A DNA stretch of 64,000 nt from JAPSGB01 sp963775185 (GTDB lineage Bacteria > Myxococcota_A > Polyangia > Polyangiales > Polyangiaceae): contig CAVZIE010000015.1 of NCBI GenBank assembly GCA_963775185.1, forward strand, positions 1 to 64,000, in the 5' to 3' direction. Made by a program: the position numbers and the translations under genes. Below are positions 41,825 to 51,100 of the stretch, piece by piece (within the stretch, counting starts at the first letter, position 1; each line of letters starts with the position of its first letter). Below the pieces are notes generated by a model that worked only from the letters and a program-made list of their open reading frames with translations, did no database searches and was not told the DNA's origin.

Positions 41825-43150
41825 ATGCTCGATCCGCTGGATCCGCTCGCCGTCGACCGCGCGATCGCCCGCGCGGCGCGGGCCTGGCGCGCCTGGCGCA
41901 GGCGCCTTCGGCAAGGACACGGCGTGGACGAGGATCCGTTCGCGCTCGATCGCGCGGTGACGGGGCGGACCGCGTACGAGGCGGTCGCCCGGCTGCCCGA
42001 GTGGGACCCGCTGCGGCAACCACTCCAGCGCTGGATCCATCGCTTGCTCGAGCAGCGCGTCGACCGCGACGCGCTGCTGCTGTGCGAGTTCGCGCGCCGT
42101 GGCGAGCTACACGTCGTGGACGCGCCGGAGTACACGCGCGCGAGCCTCGCCGAGCTGCTCGCCCGCGCACTCGACGACGCGCCGCGACGCGCGGCGTGGC
42201 TCGCGGCGTTCGTCGCGCGCGCGGGCACGCTCGCCGCGCGGGAAGCGGAGCTGTGCGAGCGACGGCAGGAGATCGCCCATCGCCTCGGGCTCGACAGCCC
42301 CGACGCGATCGAGCTGCCGTCGAGCTCCGTCGCCGACAGCGCGCGCGGCTTCATCACCGCGACCGACGACATGGCGACGGACTTCAAACGCGCGGAGCTC
42401 GCCGCCTTCGTCGATCTCTCGCTCGGCGCCGAGGCCTCGGAGGGCTGGCCGGCGCGCCTCGCGCCGCGCACGCTGCTCGATCTGCTGCACGGCTCGCCGC
42501 TGCTGGATCGCGTCCAGCTCGATCCGGGGACGCTGCCGCGAGCGGTCGCGCCGGCGAGCTTCCTGCGCGCCCTCGCCCGGCTCGGCGCGGCCTGGGAAGA
42601 CGCGCTCGCACCGGCGAACCAGCCCTTCGTCATCGCCTTCGATCCGTACGGGTTGCGCCGCCGGACCACCGGCGCGCTGCTGGCCGGGCTGCCACTGTCC
42701 CCGGCGTTCCTGGGCCGGCAGCTCTCGCTCGGCAAGCAGCAGGTGCGCGACCACGGGCGCGTGCTCGCGCGCGTCGCGCTGCTCGCGACACGCGCAGCGG
42801 CGCTCCGCGTGATCCTGCGCGCGCCGGCGCTCGCCGGCCACAAGGCGTTCACGGAGGCCTTCGAACAAGGCGCGCACGAGACGTTCGGACTCTCGCTCGA
42901 CGGCGGGCTCGCCGGCGCGCTGTTCCGCCTGCATCGCGACGACGGCCAGCGCTTCGCCGGGATCTTGTTGGCCGCGGCGCGGAACCAGGCGCTGCGCGGC
43001 GAACACGACGAGGACTGGTACCGCAATCCGCGCGCCGTCGATCAGCTCCGATCCGAGGCCGCGCTCTCGCCCGTGACGACGTGCACGAGCGAAGCGCTCG
43101 ACGCCGGCGCGACAGCGCTGTCGGCGCGGCTGCTGGAAGCGCTCGCGTGA
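41825..43150 (+). CDS. Unknown Ala/Arg-rich helical protein
   Basis: I do not recognise this 441-residue protein. It lacks a signal peptide and clear membrane helices and is nearly all helix, rich in Ala, Arg, Leu and Glu. Distinct stretches include WRAWRRRLRQGHGVDEDPF near residue 22, TATDDMATDFKRAELAAFVD near 180, NQPFVIAFDPYGLRRRTTGA near 265 and GILLAAARNQALRGEHDEDW near 380. Codon use is like its neighbours. It starts 15 bases after the barrel-protein stop, and its own TGA overlaps the GTG of the next gene (GTGA), so three genes form one operon. The order suggests an envelope-linked job, but none can be named. Confidence 0.6.
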   Translation: MLDPLDPLAVDRAIARAARAWRAWRRRLRQGHGVDEDPFALDRAVTGRTAYEAVARLPEWDPLRQPLQRWIHRLLEQRVDRDALLLCEFARRGELHVVDAPEYTRASLAELLARALDDAPRRAAWLAAFVARAGTLAAREAELCERRQEIAHRLGLDSPDAIELPSSSVADSARGFITATDDMATDFKRAELAAFVDLSLGAEASEGWPARLAPRTLLDLLHGSPLLDRVQLDPGTLPRAVAPASFLRALARLGAAWEDALAPANQPFVIAFDPYGLRRRTTGALLAGLPLSPAFLGRQLSLGKQQVRDHGRVLARVALLATRAAALRVILRAPALAGHKAFTEAFEQGAHETFGLSLDGGLAGALFRLHRDDGQRFAGILLAAARNQALRGEHDEDWYRNPRAVDQLRSEAALSPVTTCTSEALDAGATALSARLLEALA

Positions 43151-43950
43151 AGAACCGGCGGTTGGCCGTACTGCTCGCCGCGGCGACGCTGGCCGCCAGC
43201 GGCCCGGGTCGCGCCGACGACGGTGCGGGCGGCGCGCGCGGGTTCCGCGCCGGACCGGCAGCCTGGCCCGGAACCCTCGGCATCAGCCGGGTACGCGTCG
43301 AGGTGCGGGGGCAGCGCGCGCTGGTGACCACGGACGTGCTGATCGCGGCCGATGTCGCGCGCGTGACGGCGCTGCGCGCTTTCGTCGCGTACGGCGTGCC
43401 GGGGCCGCCGCTGGCGACGGACGCGGCGCTCGTCGCGGTGCCCGCCGGCCGCCTGTCGGCACCGGCGGACGCGCGAGGGCGACGCCTCGAGCTGCACGCC
43501 GCCCTGCACGCGCCGGCGGACGCGGCGCTCGTCGTCGGGCCGGCGGACATGGCCGGCAGCACGACGACGATCCCCACCGACGCGCTGCGCGCGGCGATCG
43601 CCGAGAGCGGCGCCGCGACGCTCAGGCTGCGCGCCGTACACCCGCTCTCGGCGGTGCACGATGGCGGCGCACACGACCTGTTGCTGCGCCTCGGCGCGCG
43701 GCAGGGCGTACCGTTCATCCTCGGCGCGGTCGAGATCGACGGCGCCAAGCTCGCTCGACGCGAGGCGTGGCTCTGCGGCCCGCACGCGGACCCGACGCCG
43801 CTCGCGGTGCTGCCGCGACGCAGCGGCGACCGCACCGCGCTCGCACCGGCGCTCGCCGCGCGCGCGCCCGACGACGCGCTGTGCGTGCGCGTCCAGGTCG
43901 ATCAGAAGGAGTCGGACGGCGACGGGGTGAGGCCGGTCGACTCGAGGTGA
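43147..43950 (+). CDS. Unknown secreted protein, translationally coupled
   Basis: A 267-residue exported protein of no known family. The GTG start gives the signal sequence MKNRRLAVLLAAATLAASGP cut near GRAD. Directly after the cleavage region, GFRAGPA is encoded by a dispersed repeat (43243-43260). The rest is a beta-rich domain of Ala/Val/Leu-heavy strands (GTLGISRVRVEVRGQRALVT, LVAVPAGRLSAP, ATLRLRAVHPLSAV) with one Cys pair (WLCGPH, ALCVRV). It is coupled to the gene before it by GTGA overlap. Its last 49 bases overlap the convergent PorV/FadL-like gene. Confidence 0.6.
   Translation: MKNRRLAVLLAAATLAASGPGRADDGAGGARGFRAGPAAWPGTLGISRVRVEVRGQRALVTTDVLIAADVARVTALRAFVAYGVPGPPLATDAALVAVPAGRLSAPADARGRRLELHAALHAPADAALVVGPADMAGSTTTIPTDALRAAIAESGAATLRLRAVHPLSAVHDGGAHDLLLRLGARQGVPFILGAVEIDGAKLARREAWLCGPHADPTPLAVLPRRSGDRTALAPALAARAPDDALCVRVQVDQKESDGDGVRPVDSR
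43243..43260 (-). repeat. Dispersed repeat copy 11, inside a secreted-protein gene
   Basis: TTCCGCGCCGGACCGGCA, perfect consensus in reverse orientation, read as F-R-A-G-P-A just after the predicted signal cleavage site. Confidence 0.8.
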
Positions 43951-44912
43951 TAGGTGAACCCGATCACGACGGTCGTGGCCGGATCGCCGCTGACGACGCG
44001 GCGGACGGCGAGCTCGGCGGCGAACGTGCGATCGATGTAGCCGATGCCGCCGCTGATCGAGTGGCTCTGGGCGCCCTCGTCGTAGCGGTAGCCGAGCCTC
44101 AGCGGATAGTGGTCGGCGGCGAGGTACTCGAAACCGCCCATCGCGCGCACGGTCGAGCGGCCCCAGGTCGTAAAATCGCCGAGCACATCGCCCTCGATCG
44201 TCACGTCGTCGGTCGCGACGCCGATGCCGCCACCAAACGTCGTGGGCTGGAAGCTGGTGTCCGGGTCGTTCAGGTTCTGCCCGACAATCGACAGCATCAG
44301 CGCGTCGGTGGGCTTGAAGGTCGCGCCGGCGTCGAAGGTGAAGCCCTTGACGATGTCCGCGCCCTGCAGACCGCCGGACGCCGAGCTGTTGCCGAACGGA
44401 CCGGTGCCGTCCTGCTTCATCCACAAGTAGTGTCCGCCGAGCCCGACGAAGAAGCGATCGCCGAACGGCAGTGCGAGCGCGAAGCGCAGGTCGGTTGAGC
44501 GCCGCCCGATGCCGTCGGGGTCCTGCAGATTCCACGTGCCTCCCAGCCCGCCGGCGAGACGAACGCTGCTCTCGATCGAGTCGACCGCCGCGGCGCCGTA
44601 GCTCTGGCGCCGCGCCTCGGGCCAGATCTGTCCGAACGCGGAGAGATGGTAGACGCGACTGACGGCCATGTTCGCCGGGTTGAAGAACAGGCCGTCGATC
44701 GGGTTGCCGGTCGCACGCACGGCGCCGTCGAGGGCGGCCGCGCGGGGCGTCTCGATCTCGTTGTAGTTGTATCCGACCTCGGGCGGCAGCGAGCTCGGCG
44801 CTGCGACCGCGCCGCGGGTCGCGACCACGATCACACAAGCGACGACGGCGCCCAGCGCCCGCGGCGCGGACCAGGGCGAGCGGCGCGCCACGTACGCATG
44901 CATGCTGCCCAC
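43902..44912 (-). CDS. FadL/PorV-like outer-membrane barrel protein
   Basis: A 336-residue exported beta-barrel protein. A signal sequence (about residues 1-38, ending RGAVAA) precedes PPEVGYNYNEIETPRAAALD and NPIDGLFFNPANMAVSRVYH; the FFNPANMA segment is the hallmark of OmpP1/FadL and PorV-like proteins. Amphipathic strands follow (RFALALPFGDRFFVGLGGHY, FTFDAGATFKPTDALMLSIV, AMGGFEYLAADHYPLRLGYR). Such proteins carry hydrophobic ligands or act as shuttles in surface protein export. Its 3' end overlaps the convergent secreted-protein gene by 49 bases. The ATG at 44912 may be preceded in use by M4. Confidence 0.75.
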   Translation of the reverse strand: MGSMHAYVARRSPWSAPRALGAVVACVIVVATRGAVAAPSSLPPEVGYNYNEIETPRAAALDGAVRATGNPIDGLFFNPANMAVSRVYHLSAFGQIWPEARRQSYGAAAVDSIESSVRLAGGLGGTWNLQDPDGIGRRSTDLRFALALPFGDRFFVGLGGHYLWMKQDGTGPFGNSSASGGLQGADIVKGFTFDAGATFKPTDALMLSIVGQNLNDPDTSFQPTTFGGGIGVATDDVTIEGDVLGDFTTWGRSTVRAMGGFEYLAADHYPLRLGYRYDEGAQSHSISGGIGYIDRTFAAELAVRRVVSGDPATTVVIGFTYHLESTGLTPSPSDSF

Positions 44913-45453
44913 TGCGGGACCCGTAACCTCGGCGGGTCGGTGCGGGCAAGAAATCCGCGAACGCGGGCGCGAGCAACGTCATCTTCTGGCCGTCGAGGCT
45001 TGACGTACGAAACCACGGATGTTGCTGCGAGAAGAAGTCCGCGCGACCGCGCGCGCGCGACGATCACGCGTGTTCTCTGCGTCTCCGGTGACGGCGGGGA
45101 AACGCATGCGTGGCAAGTCGCATCGAGCGTGATCGAGTCGCGACAATATCCGGCGCCTTTTCGCGGCGTTCAGGGCTTACGGAAAATCGTCCATTGAACC
45201 CTGCGATGGAGCGATGCTAGCTGCGTCTCTGTCGTCGGGTTGCTCGCCTGGCTCTGCGCTGACCGGCAGCCGACGACGGACGGGATGGGCCGGCGGCCCG
45301 TCCCTCCTGGTTCGATGAAGCGTCACCCAGAGCAGCTTCGAAGTGGGCCGACCGGCCCAATCGCGTCGCGGATCTGCCGGGACGGCGCGCTGAGCGAGTA
45401 AGGGGCACGACTGTCCACAGCCTGTGGACAAGTTGGGGGGCCGATTTTCCGTG
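44913..45453. other. 541-base gene-free region ahead of dnaA
   Basis: No convincing gene is seen. The right end holds the DnaA-box palindrome. The rest shows no run of further DnaA boxes and no clear AT-rich unwinding block, so it looks like the dnaA promoter rather than a full origin. A loose similarity to the dispersed repeat at 45253-45268 and 45375-45391 is too weak to call. Confidence 0.4.
45411..45431. promoter_or_regulatory. Palindromic pair of DnaA boxes at dnaA
   Basis: TGTCCACAG (45412-45420) and CTGTGGACA (45422-45430) are perfect inverted arms around one C. They give two DnaA-box-like 9-mers: CTGTCCACA on the plus strand (7 of 9 to TTATCCACA) and TTGTCCACA on the minus strand (8 of 9). 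They end 22 bases before the dnaA ATG and probably mediate autoregulation. Confidence 0.6.
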
Positions 45454-46869
45454 ATGACCGAATCCTCACCCATGCGCAGCATCCAATCAGCAAGCGCCTG
45501 GCAGCAGGCCGTCGAGCGCACCCGCAGCCGTTCGCCCGCGTCGTTTGAACAGTGGTTCAGCAGCGTGCAGTTCGACGGCCTGGAAGGGAGCACGCTCCGC
45601 CTGGCAGCCCGCGACGAGTTCGTTCGCGACTGGGTGAAGGCACACTTCTTGCCGGATTTGCTGGCACATCTCGAGCCGGGCCTGGAGGTCGAGTGGCGCA
45701 TCGGTGGCGAGCTCGACAGCCCGGTGTGCGAGACGCGCCAAGCGGCCGCCGCCGCGGCAGCGCCCCGCGCCGACAGCGATCCGCCGCGTCGCGACGCGCC
45801 GCGCTCCGATCGCACCGCGGCCTGGCGCGCGCAGCTGAGCGCGACGCTGAACTCGAAGTACACGCTCAAGAACTTCGTCGTCGGCCCGTCGAACGAGCTC
45901 GCCTTCGCCGCGGCGGTGGCGTCGGCCGGCGGCGGCGGGCCTCGCTACAACCCGCTCTTCATCTGCGGCGGCACCGGGCTCGGCAAGACGCACCTCATGC
46001 ACGCGATCGCGCACAAGGTGCTGGAAGACCAGCCCGACGCGCGCGTCGTCTACGTCTCCGCGGAACACTTCACGAACGAGTTCATCGAGGCGCTGCAGCA
46101 CCGCAAGATGGACGAGTTCCGGCTTCGCTATCGCAGCGAGTGCGACTTCCTCTTGCTCGACGACATCCAGTTCCTGGCCGGCCGCGACCAGACGCAGGAA
46201 GAGTTCTTCCACACCTTCAACGCGCTCCGCGACGCCGACAAGAGCATCGTCGTGACCAGCGACAAGTACCCGCAGCAGCTGCAGCGCATGCCGGAGCGCC
46301 TGGTGTCGCGCTTCACGTCCGGCCTGGTCGCCGACATCCAGGTGCCGCAGCTCGAGACGCGTGTCGCCATCGTGCGCAAGAAGGCGCAGATCGAAGGCAT
46401 CCCGCTCGGCGACGACGTGGCGGTGCTGCTCGCGCAGAACGTACAGAGCAACGTGCGCGAGCTGGAAGGCGCGCTGATCCGCCTGGCCGCGAAGTCGTCG
46501 CTGACCAATCGTCCCATCGACCTCGAGTTCGCCAAGAGCGAGCTCGCCGCCGTGGCACCACGCCGGCAGGAGTTGATGAGCGTCGAGGACATCCAGCGCG
46601 CGGTGTGCGGGCATTTCCGCCTCTCGAACGCCGAGCTGCTCAGCAAGGACCGTCACAAGAGCGTCGCCTTCGCGCGCCAGGTGGCCATGTACCTGTGCCG
46701 GCAGCGGCTCAAGTGCAGCTTCCCGGAGCTCGGGCGTGCTTTCGGCAACCGCGATCACACGACGGTGATGAGCGCCGTGCGCCGCGTCGAGCAGTTGCGG
46801 CAGCGCGACCCGCAGGTCAACGCCCACCTCGAAGCCATCGAGCAGCGGCTGGCGTCGTCGGAAGACTGA
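45454..46869 (+). CDS. dnaA: Chromosomal replication initiator DnaA
   Basis: A 471-residue replication initiator. Domain I is residues 1-85 (SASAWQQAVERTRSR, FEQWFSSVQFDGLEG), a short Ala/Arg/Asp-rich domain II follows, then the AAA+ domain III with Walker A FICGGTGLGKTHLMHAIAH and Walker B FLLLDDIQFLAG, sensor ILV-type VVTSDKYPQQL and box VII RLVSRFTSGLVADI. Domain IV ends with the DNA-binding signature RAFGNRDHTTVMSAVRRV. ATG at 45454 matches the family start; a GTG at 45424 is in frame but lies inside the DnaA-box palindrome. No dnaN, recF or gyrB follows, so the classic dnaA cluster is not kept here. Confidence 0.95.
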   Translation: MTESSPMRSIQSASAWQQAVERTRSRSPASFEQWFSSVQFDGLEGSTLRLAARDEFVRDWVKAHFLPDLLAHLEPGLEVEWRIGGELDSPVCETRQAAAAAAAPRADSDPPRRDAPRSDRTAAWRAQLSATLNSKYTLKNFVVGPSNELAFAAAVASAGGGGPRYNPLFICGGTGLGKTHLMHAIAHKVLEDQPDARVVYVSAEHFTNEFIEALQHRKMDEFRLRYRSECDFLLLDDIQFLAGRDQTQEEFFHTFNALRDADKSIVVTSDKYPQQLQRMPERLVSRFTSGLVADIQVPQLETRVAIVRKKAQIEGIPLGDDVAVLLAQNVQSNVRELEGALIRLAAKSSLTNRPIDLEFAKSELAAVAPRRQELMSVEDIQRAVCGHFRLSNAELLSKDRHKSVAFARQVAMYLCRQRLKCSFPELGRAFGNRDHTTVMSAVRRVEQLRQRDPQVNAHLEAIEQRLASSED

Positions 46870-46872
46870 CGC

Positions 46873-47562
46873 TCAGCGCCCGGCGACGACTCGAGGCGAC
46901 GCGGCACCGGCCGGCGCCGCGTGAGTCGGCGCGTCGAAGTAGTAGTTGCCGGTAGCGACGGCAGGCATCGCGGGCGTCGGAACCGGTCGCAGCTCCGGCA
47001 GCTTGGCGACGACGCTACCGATGTGGGCGGCAACGGCGTCGATCACCTCGCCGGCGCCGGTACCGAGCGGACGCCCGTAGGGGAACTCCGCGCGCGATCG
47101 CGACGAGAGCGACTCGCCGGTGACCGGCATGCCGTCGCGAACCAGCTGCCAGCGCCCGCGGGCGCCCGCGGACCAGCCGGGGCCGCTGCCGTCGGACGGC
47201 AGCGGCGCGAGGTCGAGATCGACCAGCAAGAGGTAGTCGCCCGGCTCCAGGTTGTCGCCGCGCCGCTTCTCGCGAACCTCCGGGAAGCTCGGCCACAGCA
47301 CGGCCTGGAGCGAGGCAGCCAGCGACTCCGCGACGTTCTCGAAGCACACCGGGCGCTGTCCGCTCGCCCGCACGCACTGCCGGTTGTCGGTGTGGTCGCG
47401 GAGCTCGATCCAGAGTCGTCCGGAGTGCAGGACGGCGGCCTCGACGGGGGGCGGCTGCGCGCTCCGGATCACGACCCGATGCGCCTGCGTGCATCCGCCG
47501 GCGGCCACGCCGCCCAGGAGACACAACGACGTCAACCACCGCCGCGCGTGCCGGAACCACAT
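46873..47562 (-). CDS. Putative lipoprotein, unknown
   Basis: A 229-residue exported protein, no named family. The signal sequence WFRHARRWLTSLCLLGGVAA ends near GGC, a loose lipobox. The mature part has IELRDHTDNRQCVRASGQRP, a central alpha/beta region with GDYLLLVDLDLAPLPSDG and a run to AAHIGSVVAKLPELRPVP. The C-terminal 40 residues are Ala/Pro-rich. It converges on dnaA, three bases apart. ATG at 47562 is chosen over an upstream in-frame codon at 47610 because it leaves a compact signal peptide. Confidence 0.6.
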   Translation of the reverse strand: MWFRHARRWLTSLCLLGGVAAGGCTQAHRVVIRSAQPPPVEAAVLHSGRLWIELRDHTDNRQCVRASGQRPVCFENVAESLAASLQAVLWPSFPEVREKRRGDNLEPGDYLLLVDLDLAPLPSDGSGPGWSAGARGRWQLVRDGMPVTGESLSSRSRAEFPYGRPLGTGAGEVIDAVAAHIGSVVAKLPELRPVPTPAMPAVATGNYYFDAPTHAAPAGAASPRVVAGR

Positions 47563-47751
47563 CTCGCGAACGATAGCGTCGGCGGTCGATCCCGAACCAG
47601 AAAGCGGCACGAATCCGGCACGCGCTTGTCACGTAATACATTGGAATACTTGGATAATATCGCCCAACCTCGAACCGGGCGCGAGCGCGCGCCGCAAGCG
47701 CGCGTCCGCCCGAAATCTGACAACCCACATTCCCACGGATATATTGGAAGC

Positions 47752-47964
47752 ATGTCAAACCTACGGCACGTCCATCGATTCATGACGGATCGCCGCCAGG
47801 TTCAGCTGCAGGATGGGAGAACCGGAAAGATCGTGAGGGTCGACACGGTGTTCCCCGCCAACAGCACGACGGTGTCGGTATGGACCGAGACCAAGAAGGG
47901 TCCCGCAGTTGCCAAGGTCGGCCTCGAGTCGATTCTCGGCCCGGCCCCCAAGAAGTCGGCCTGA
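47752..47964 (+). CDS. Small conserved-looking basic protein, unknown
   Basis: A 70-residue protein starting MSNLRHVHRFMTDRRQVQL and containing GRTGKIVRVDTVFPANSTTV and VAKVGLESILG. It looks like a small beta-barrel (SH3 or KOW-like: QDGRTGKIVRV...VSVWTETKKGPAVAKV) and could bind RNA or protein. Coding is supported by clean start, normal codon use and a strong terminator straight after the stop. The 190-base spacer before it is unusually AT-rich for this genome (GGATAATAT near 47653, GATATATTGG near 47738) and probably holds promoters for this gene and the divergent lipoprotein. Confidence 0.6.
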   Translation: MSNLRHVHRFMTDRRQVQLQDGRTGKIVRVDTVFPANSTTVSVWTETKKGPAVAKVGLESILGPAPKKSA

Positions 47965-47974
47965 CGGCGTTTTT

Positions 47975-48011
47975 CGCCGGCGCACCGAGCCCGTTGGCTC
48001 GGGCGCCGGCG
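47975..48011 (+). terminator. Strong hairpin terminator after the 70-residue gene
   Basis: CGCCGGCGCACCGAGCC (47975-47991) pairs with GGCTCGGGCGCCGGCG (47996-48011) across loop CGTT, about 16 bp with one bulge, 10 bases past the stop. A T-run (TTTTT) precedes rather than follows the stem on the plus strand, so read on the minus strand it would end the giant kinase operon: it may serve both sides. Confidence 0.6.
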
Positions 48012-48105
48012 AGGCGAACGCACCTCGTCAGCTGCCGACCCCGGTCCGGGCCTCCGTCCCGCGTACCCCGCTGCTCGCTGCGGGCGTGGGATCGCGCTCG
48101 CGCGC

Positions 48106-51100
48106 CTACCGCAGCCGCGCGAGCTCGCGCTCGCAGTCCTCCGCGACCAGCCGGTTATCGACGGAGCGCGCCAGCTTCAGGGCGGCGCCGAGCTCGCGCT
48201 TGGCGGCCGCGATGTTTCCGCGCCGGACCAACAACCTGCCCAGCAGATAGCGCCCGGTGATCGCGTCCCACGTCCAGCGTTGAGCCTCGGCTTGCGCCAG
48301 ATGCTCCGAGAGGGATTGCCGGGCCGGCGCGGAACCGTTCAGCGCGTCCAGGTACGCGAGCATCAGTCGGTTCAGGTTGACCAGACGATCGGCGCCAAGC
48401 TCTTCGGCGACGGTGCGCGACGCCTCGAGCGCCGCGTAGGCGCGAGGCAGCTCTTCGAGCCGCATCAGCGCGTCGCCCTGGTTGTGCAGGTTGACGGCGA
48501 CCTCGTGCATGAGCCCGGCAGCGCGCGCTCGCTCCGCGCCCTTCTCGCACTCGACGGCGCACCCGCGCCAGTCGCCCCGGAAGCCGAGGATGAGCGCCCG
48601 GACCTTGGCGCGTTCCGTCGCGTGCACGACGTCGTCGGGGGCGAGCACCGCCGCCTCGTCGAGCGCCGCGAGGCCGCGGTCGTGCTCCCCGGCACCGCCG
48701 AACGCCTGGGCCGTGGCGACGAGCAGGCGATGTTGCTCGGTGGCGTCGCCGGCCGGCAACTTGCCGGCGCGCTCCACGGCGGCGAGGGCGATCTTGAACT
48801 CGCCGTTGCGGATCGCGATCTCCGCCTCCGCCATCAGCGCGGAGCGCGCCAGCTCGGGCCACGCCTCCGCGTCCGCGGTGGCACGCTCGAGCAGCCGCTT
48901 CGCCTGCTCGTAGCGATGCAGGGCGCCGGCGATCTGGGCGAGATCCACAGTGATCTGCACGCGCTCGCGCGCGTCGATGTCGGGGTGGTCGTCGAGGTGC
49001 GCGGCCAGCCGCGTAACAAGCTGCGGCAGGCTCGCGCCGGAGCGGACGTGCCGCACGGCGGTGGACAGCGCGGCCACCCACTCGGTGAGCTCCTCGCCGC
49101 TGCGAAGCGCCAGGTCCGCCAGCTCGAGCGCGCGCGTCAGATCGACCACCGCGCGATCGAGCCGACGCGCGTCGAGGAAGAACAAGCCGCTGGTCGCGAA
49201 GAAGCCCGCCGCACGATCGTGCTCGCCGGCCTCCGCCAGGTGGTAGGCGATGTGCGACGCGAGCTCCTCCGTGCGCTCGCCGAGTACCATCTGGTAGGCG
49301 TTCGCGGCTTGCCGGTGCAGATCCAGGCGGACCTCGGGCGCGATGTCGCCGAGCACGACCTCGGGCAACAGCGGCGAGTAGAACGAGATTGTGACCGGTC
49401 CGTCGCGGTGCACGAGATCCCGGCCTTCAAGCGACTCGACCAGCGCGTTGACGGTGCCGATCGGCGCTTCGAGCATGCTGGACAGCACCGACACGTCCAC
49501 GGGCTCGCCGAGCACGGTGGCCGCGAGCAGCAGGTTGCGCTCCGGCTCCGGCAAGCGCTGGACGCGATCACCGAGCAGCGTGCGCAGCGGTCGGGGCACC
49601 GCGAGCTCGCCGTCGAGGTGCAGCGCGTCGATGTGAGCGTCCTTGACCACGATGGCGCCCGACTCGACCGCCTCGTACAAGAGCTCCTCGATGAACATCG
49701 GGTGGCCGCCGGCCCGCGCGCGTACGAAGTCCACCAGCGCTTCGGGCACCTGATCGGCGCCGATCCTGAGCCCGACCAGCCGGAGCACGTCGTCGTCGTC
49801 GAGATCGGGCAGCTCGATCGTCCGGCAACCCGGCAACCAACGGAAACGATCGCCGTCGACGCGCGACGCGAACACGAGCATGAGGCGCGCCTGGGGGAGC
49901 CGCTCCACGACCGTGGACAGCAGCGTGGCGCTCGCGGCGTCGAGGGCGTGGGCGTTGTCCCACGCGAGCACGTGGACGCGATCCTCGGCGAGGCTCGCGA
50001 GCATGCGCGTGACGGCGCTGCCGAGCGGTGCTCCGCTCGGCGCTCCGTCGGGGCGAACCGCGCCGAGCTCGCCGAGCACGGCCTGCACTTCCTCGTCGCG
50101 CAGGCCGAGTGCGCGCAGGCGTGGCGCGACGGCGGCGATCCGGTCCGGCGGGTCGCCTTCGCGCACGCCGCACAGCGTGCGCAACATCGCGACCACGGCA
50201 CTGTGCGGCGCGTCGCGCCCCTCGGGCGGGCAGGGCGCGATGTAGCAGCCGATGTTGAACGAGCCGCGCGAGATCCGTCGCTCCATCTCGTACAGCAGGC
50301 GCGTCTTGCCGATGCCGTGGGCCCCCGCGACGCCGACGACCTGGATCGCGCGCCGCGACGCCTGCGACAACGCCTCGCCAAGCTGCCGCAGCTCGCGCTT
50401 GCGGCCGACGAAGCGACCGAAGGCTTCCTGCGGTGGACGCACCTCGCCCACCAGCAACGCGCGCCCAGAGGCGACCGCGGTCGGCGCCGCTTCCAGATCG
50501 AACAGGCCGCGCAGGTTGCGCGCGGCCGACTCGCTGATCGCCACGCGCTGCTCGGCGAGCCCCGAGAGCCTGCGAGCGCTGGTGACGAGCGCTCGACTCG
50601 CCGCGTCGTCCACGGGCTCGCAATCCGCGCGCAGACGCAGCGGGCCAGCGTCGATGCCGACCGACGGCTGCACGTTGCTCGTCGCCAGGCCACGCACCAG
50701 CACCAGACCGCAGCGTACGGCGTTCTCCGTGTCCCGCCCGTCCACTTGCTGCAGCCCGAACATCGCCGACAGCTCGCGGGAGCTCTCTGCGAGCACGCGT
50801 GCGCCGTAGCGCATGAGGATCTGCCGGGCGCGTTCGCGCATCGGCGGCGGGACCGGCGCGCGGCCGGCGAAGCGCACGACCAACGACGAGACCTCGTGCT
50901 GCACCTGGCCGTTGGTCCAGGTGCGCACGGCCGGCGGCGCCGGTGGCGGCGCCGTGGCGCGGCGTGACGCCGGAGGCGGCGAGACGTGCGAAACGGGCGT
51001 GCCGTGGGCCGGCGTGGTCTCCGCCAGCGAATGCAGCTCGCTTCGAGCCAGCACGCTCTCGATGCCGCTCATGCGCGGCGGCGCTTCGCGGAAGCGGTCG

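Noticed and set aside
44913..45453. Full chromosomal origin upstream of dnaA
   Set aside because: Only two DnaA-box-like sites and no AT-rich unwinding region; dnaN and recF are absent nearby.
49388..49405. CCGGTCCGTCGCGG, one change from the repeat core, in the giant kinase; similarly 50140-50152
   Set aside because: Only the core matches, the flanks do not, and coding constraint explains it.
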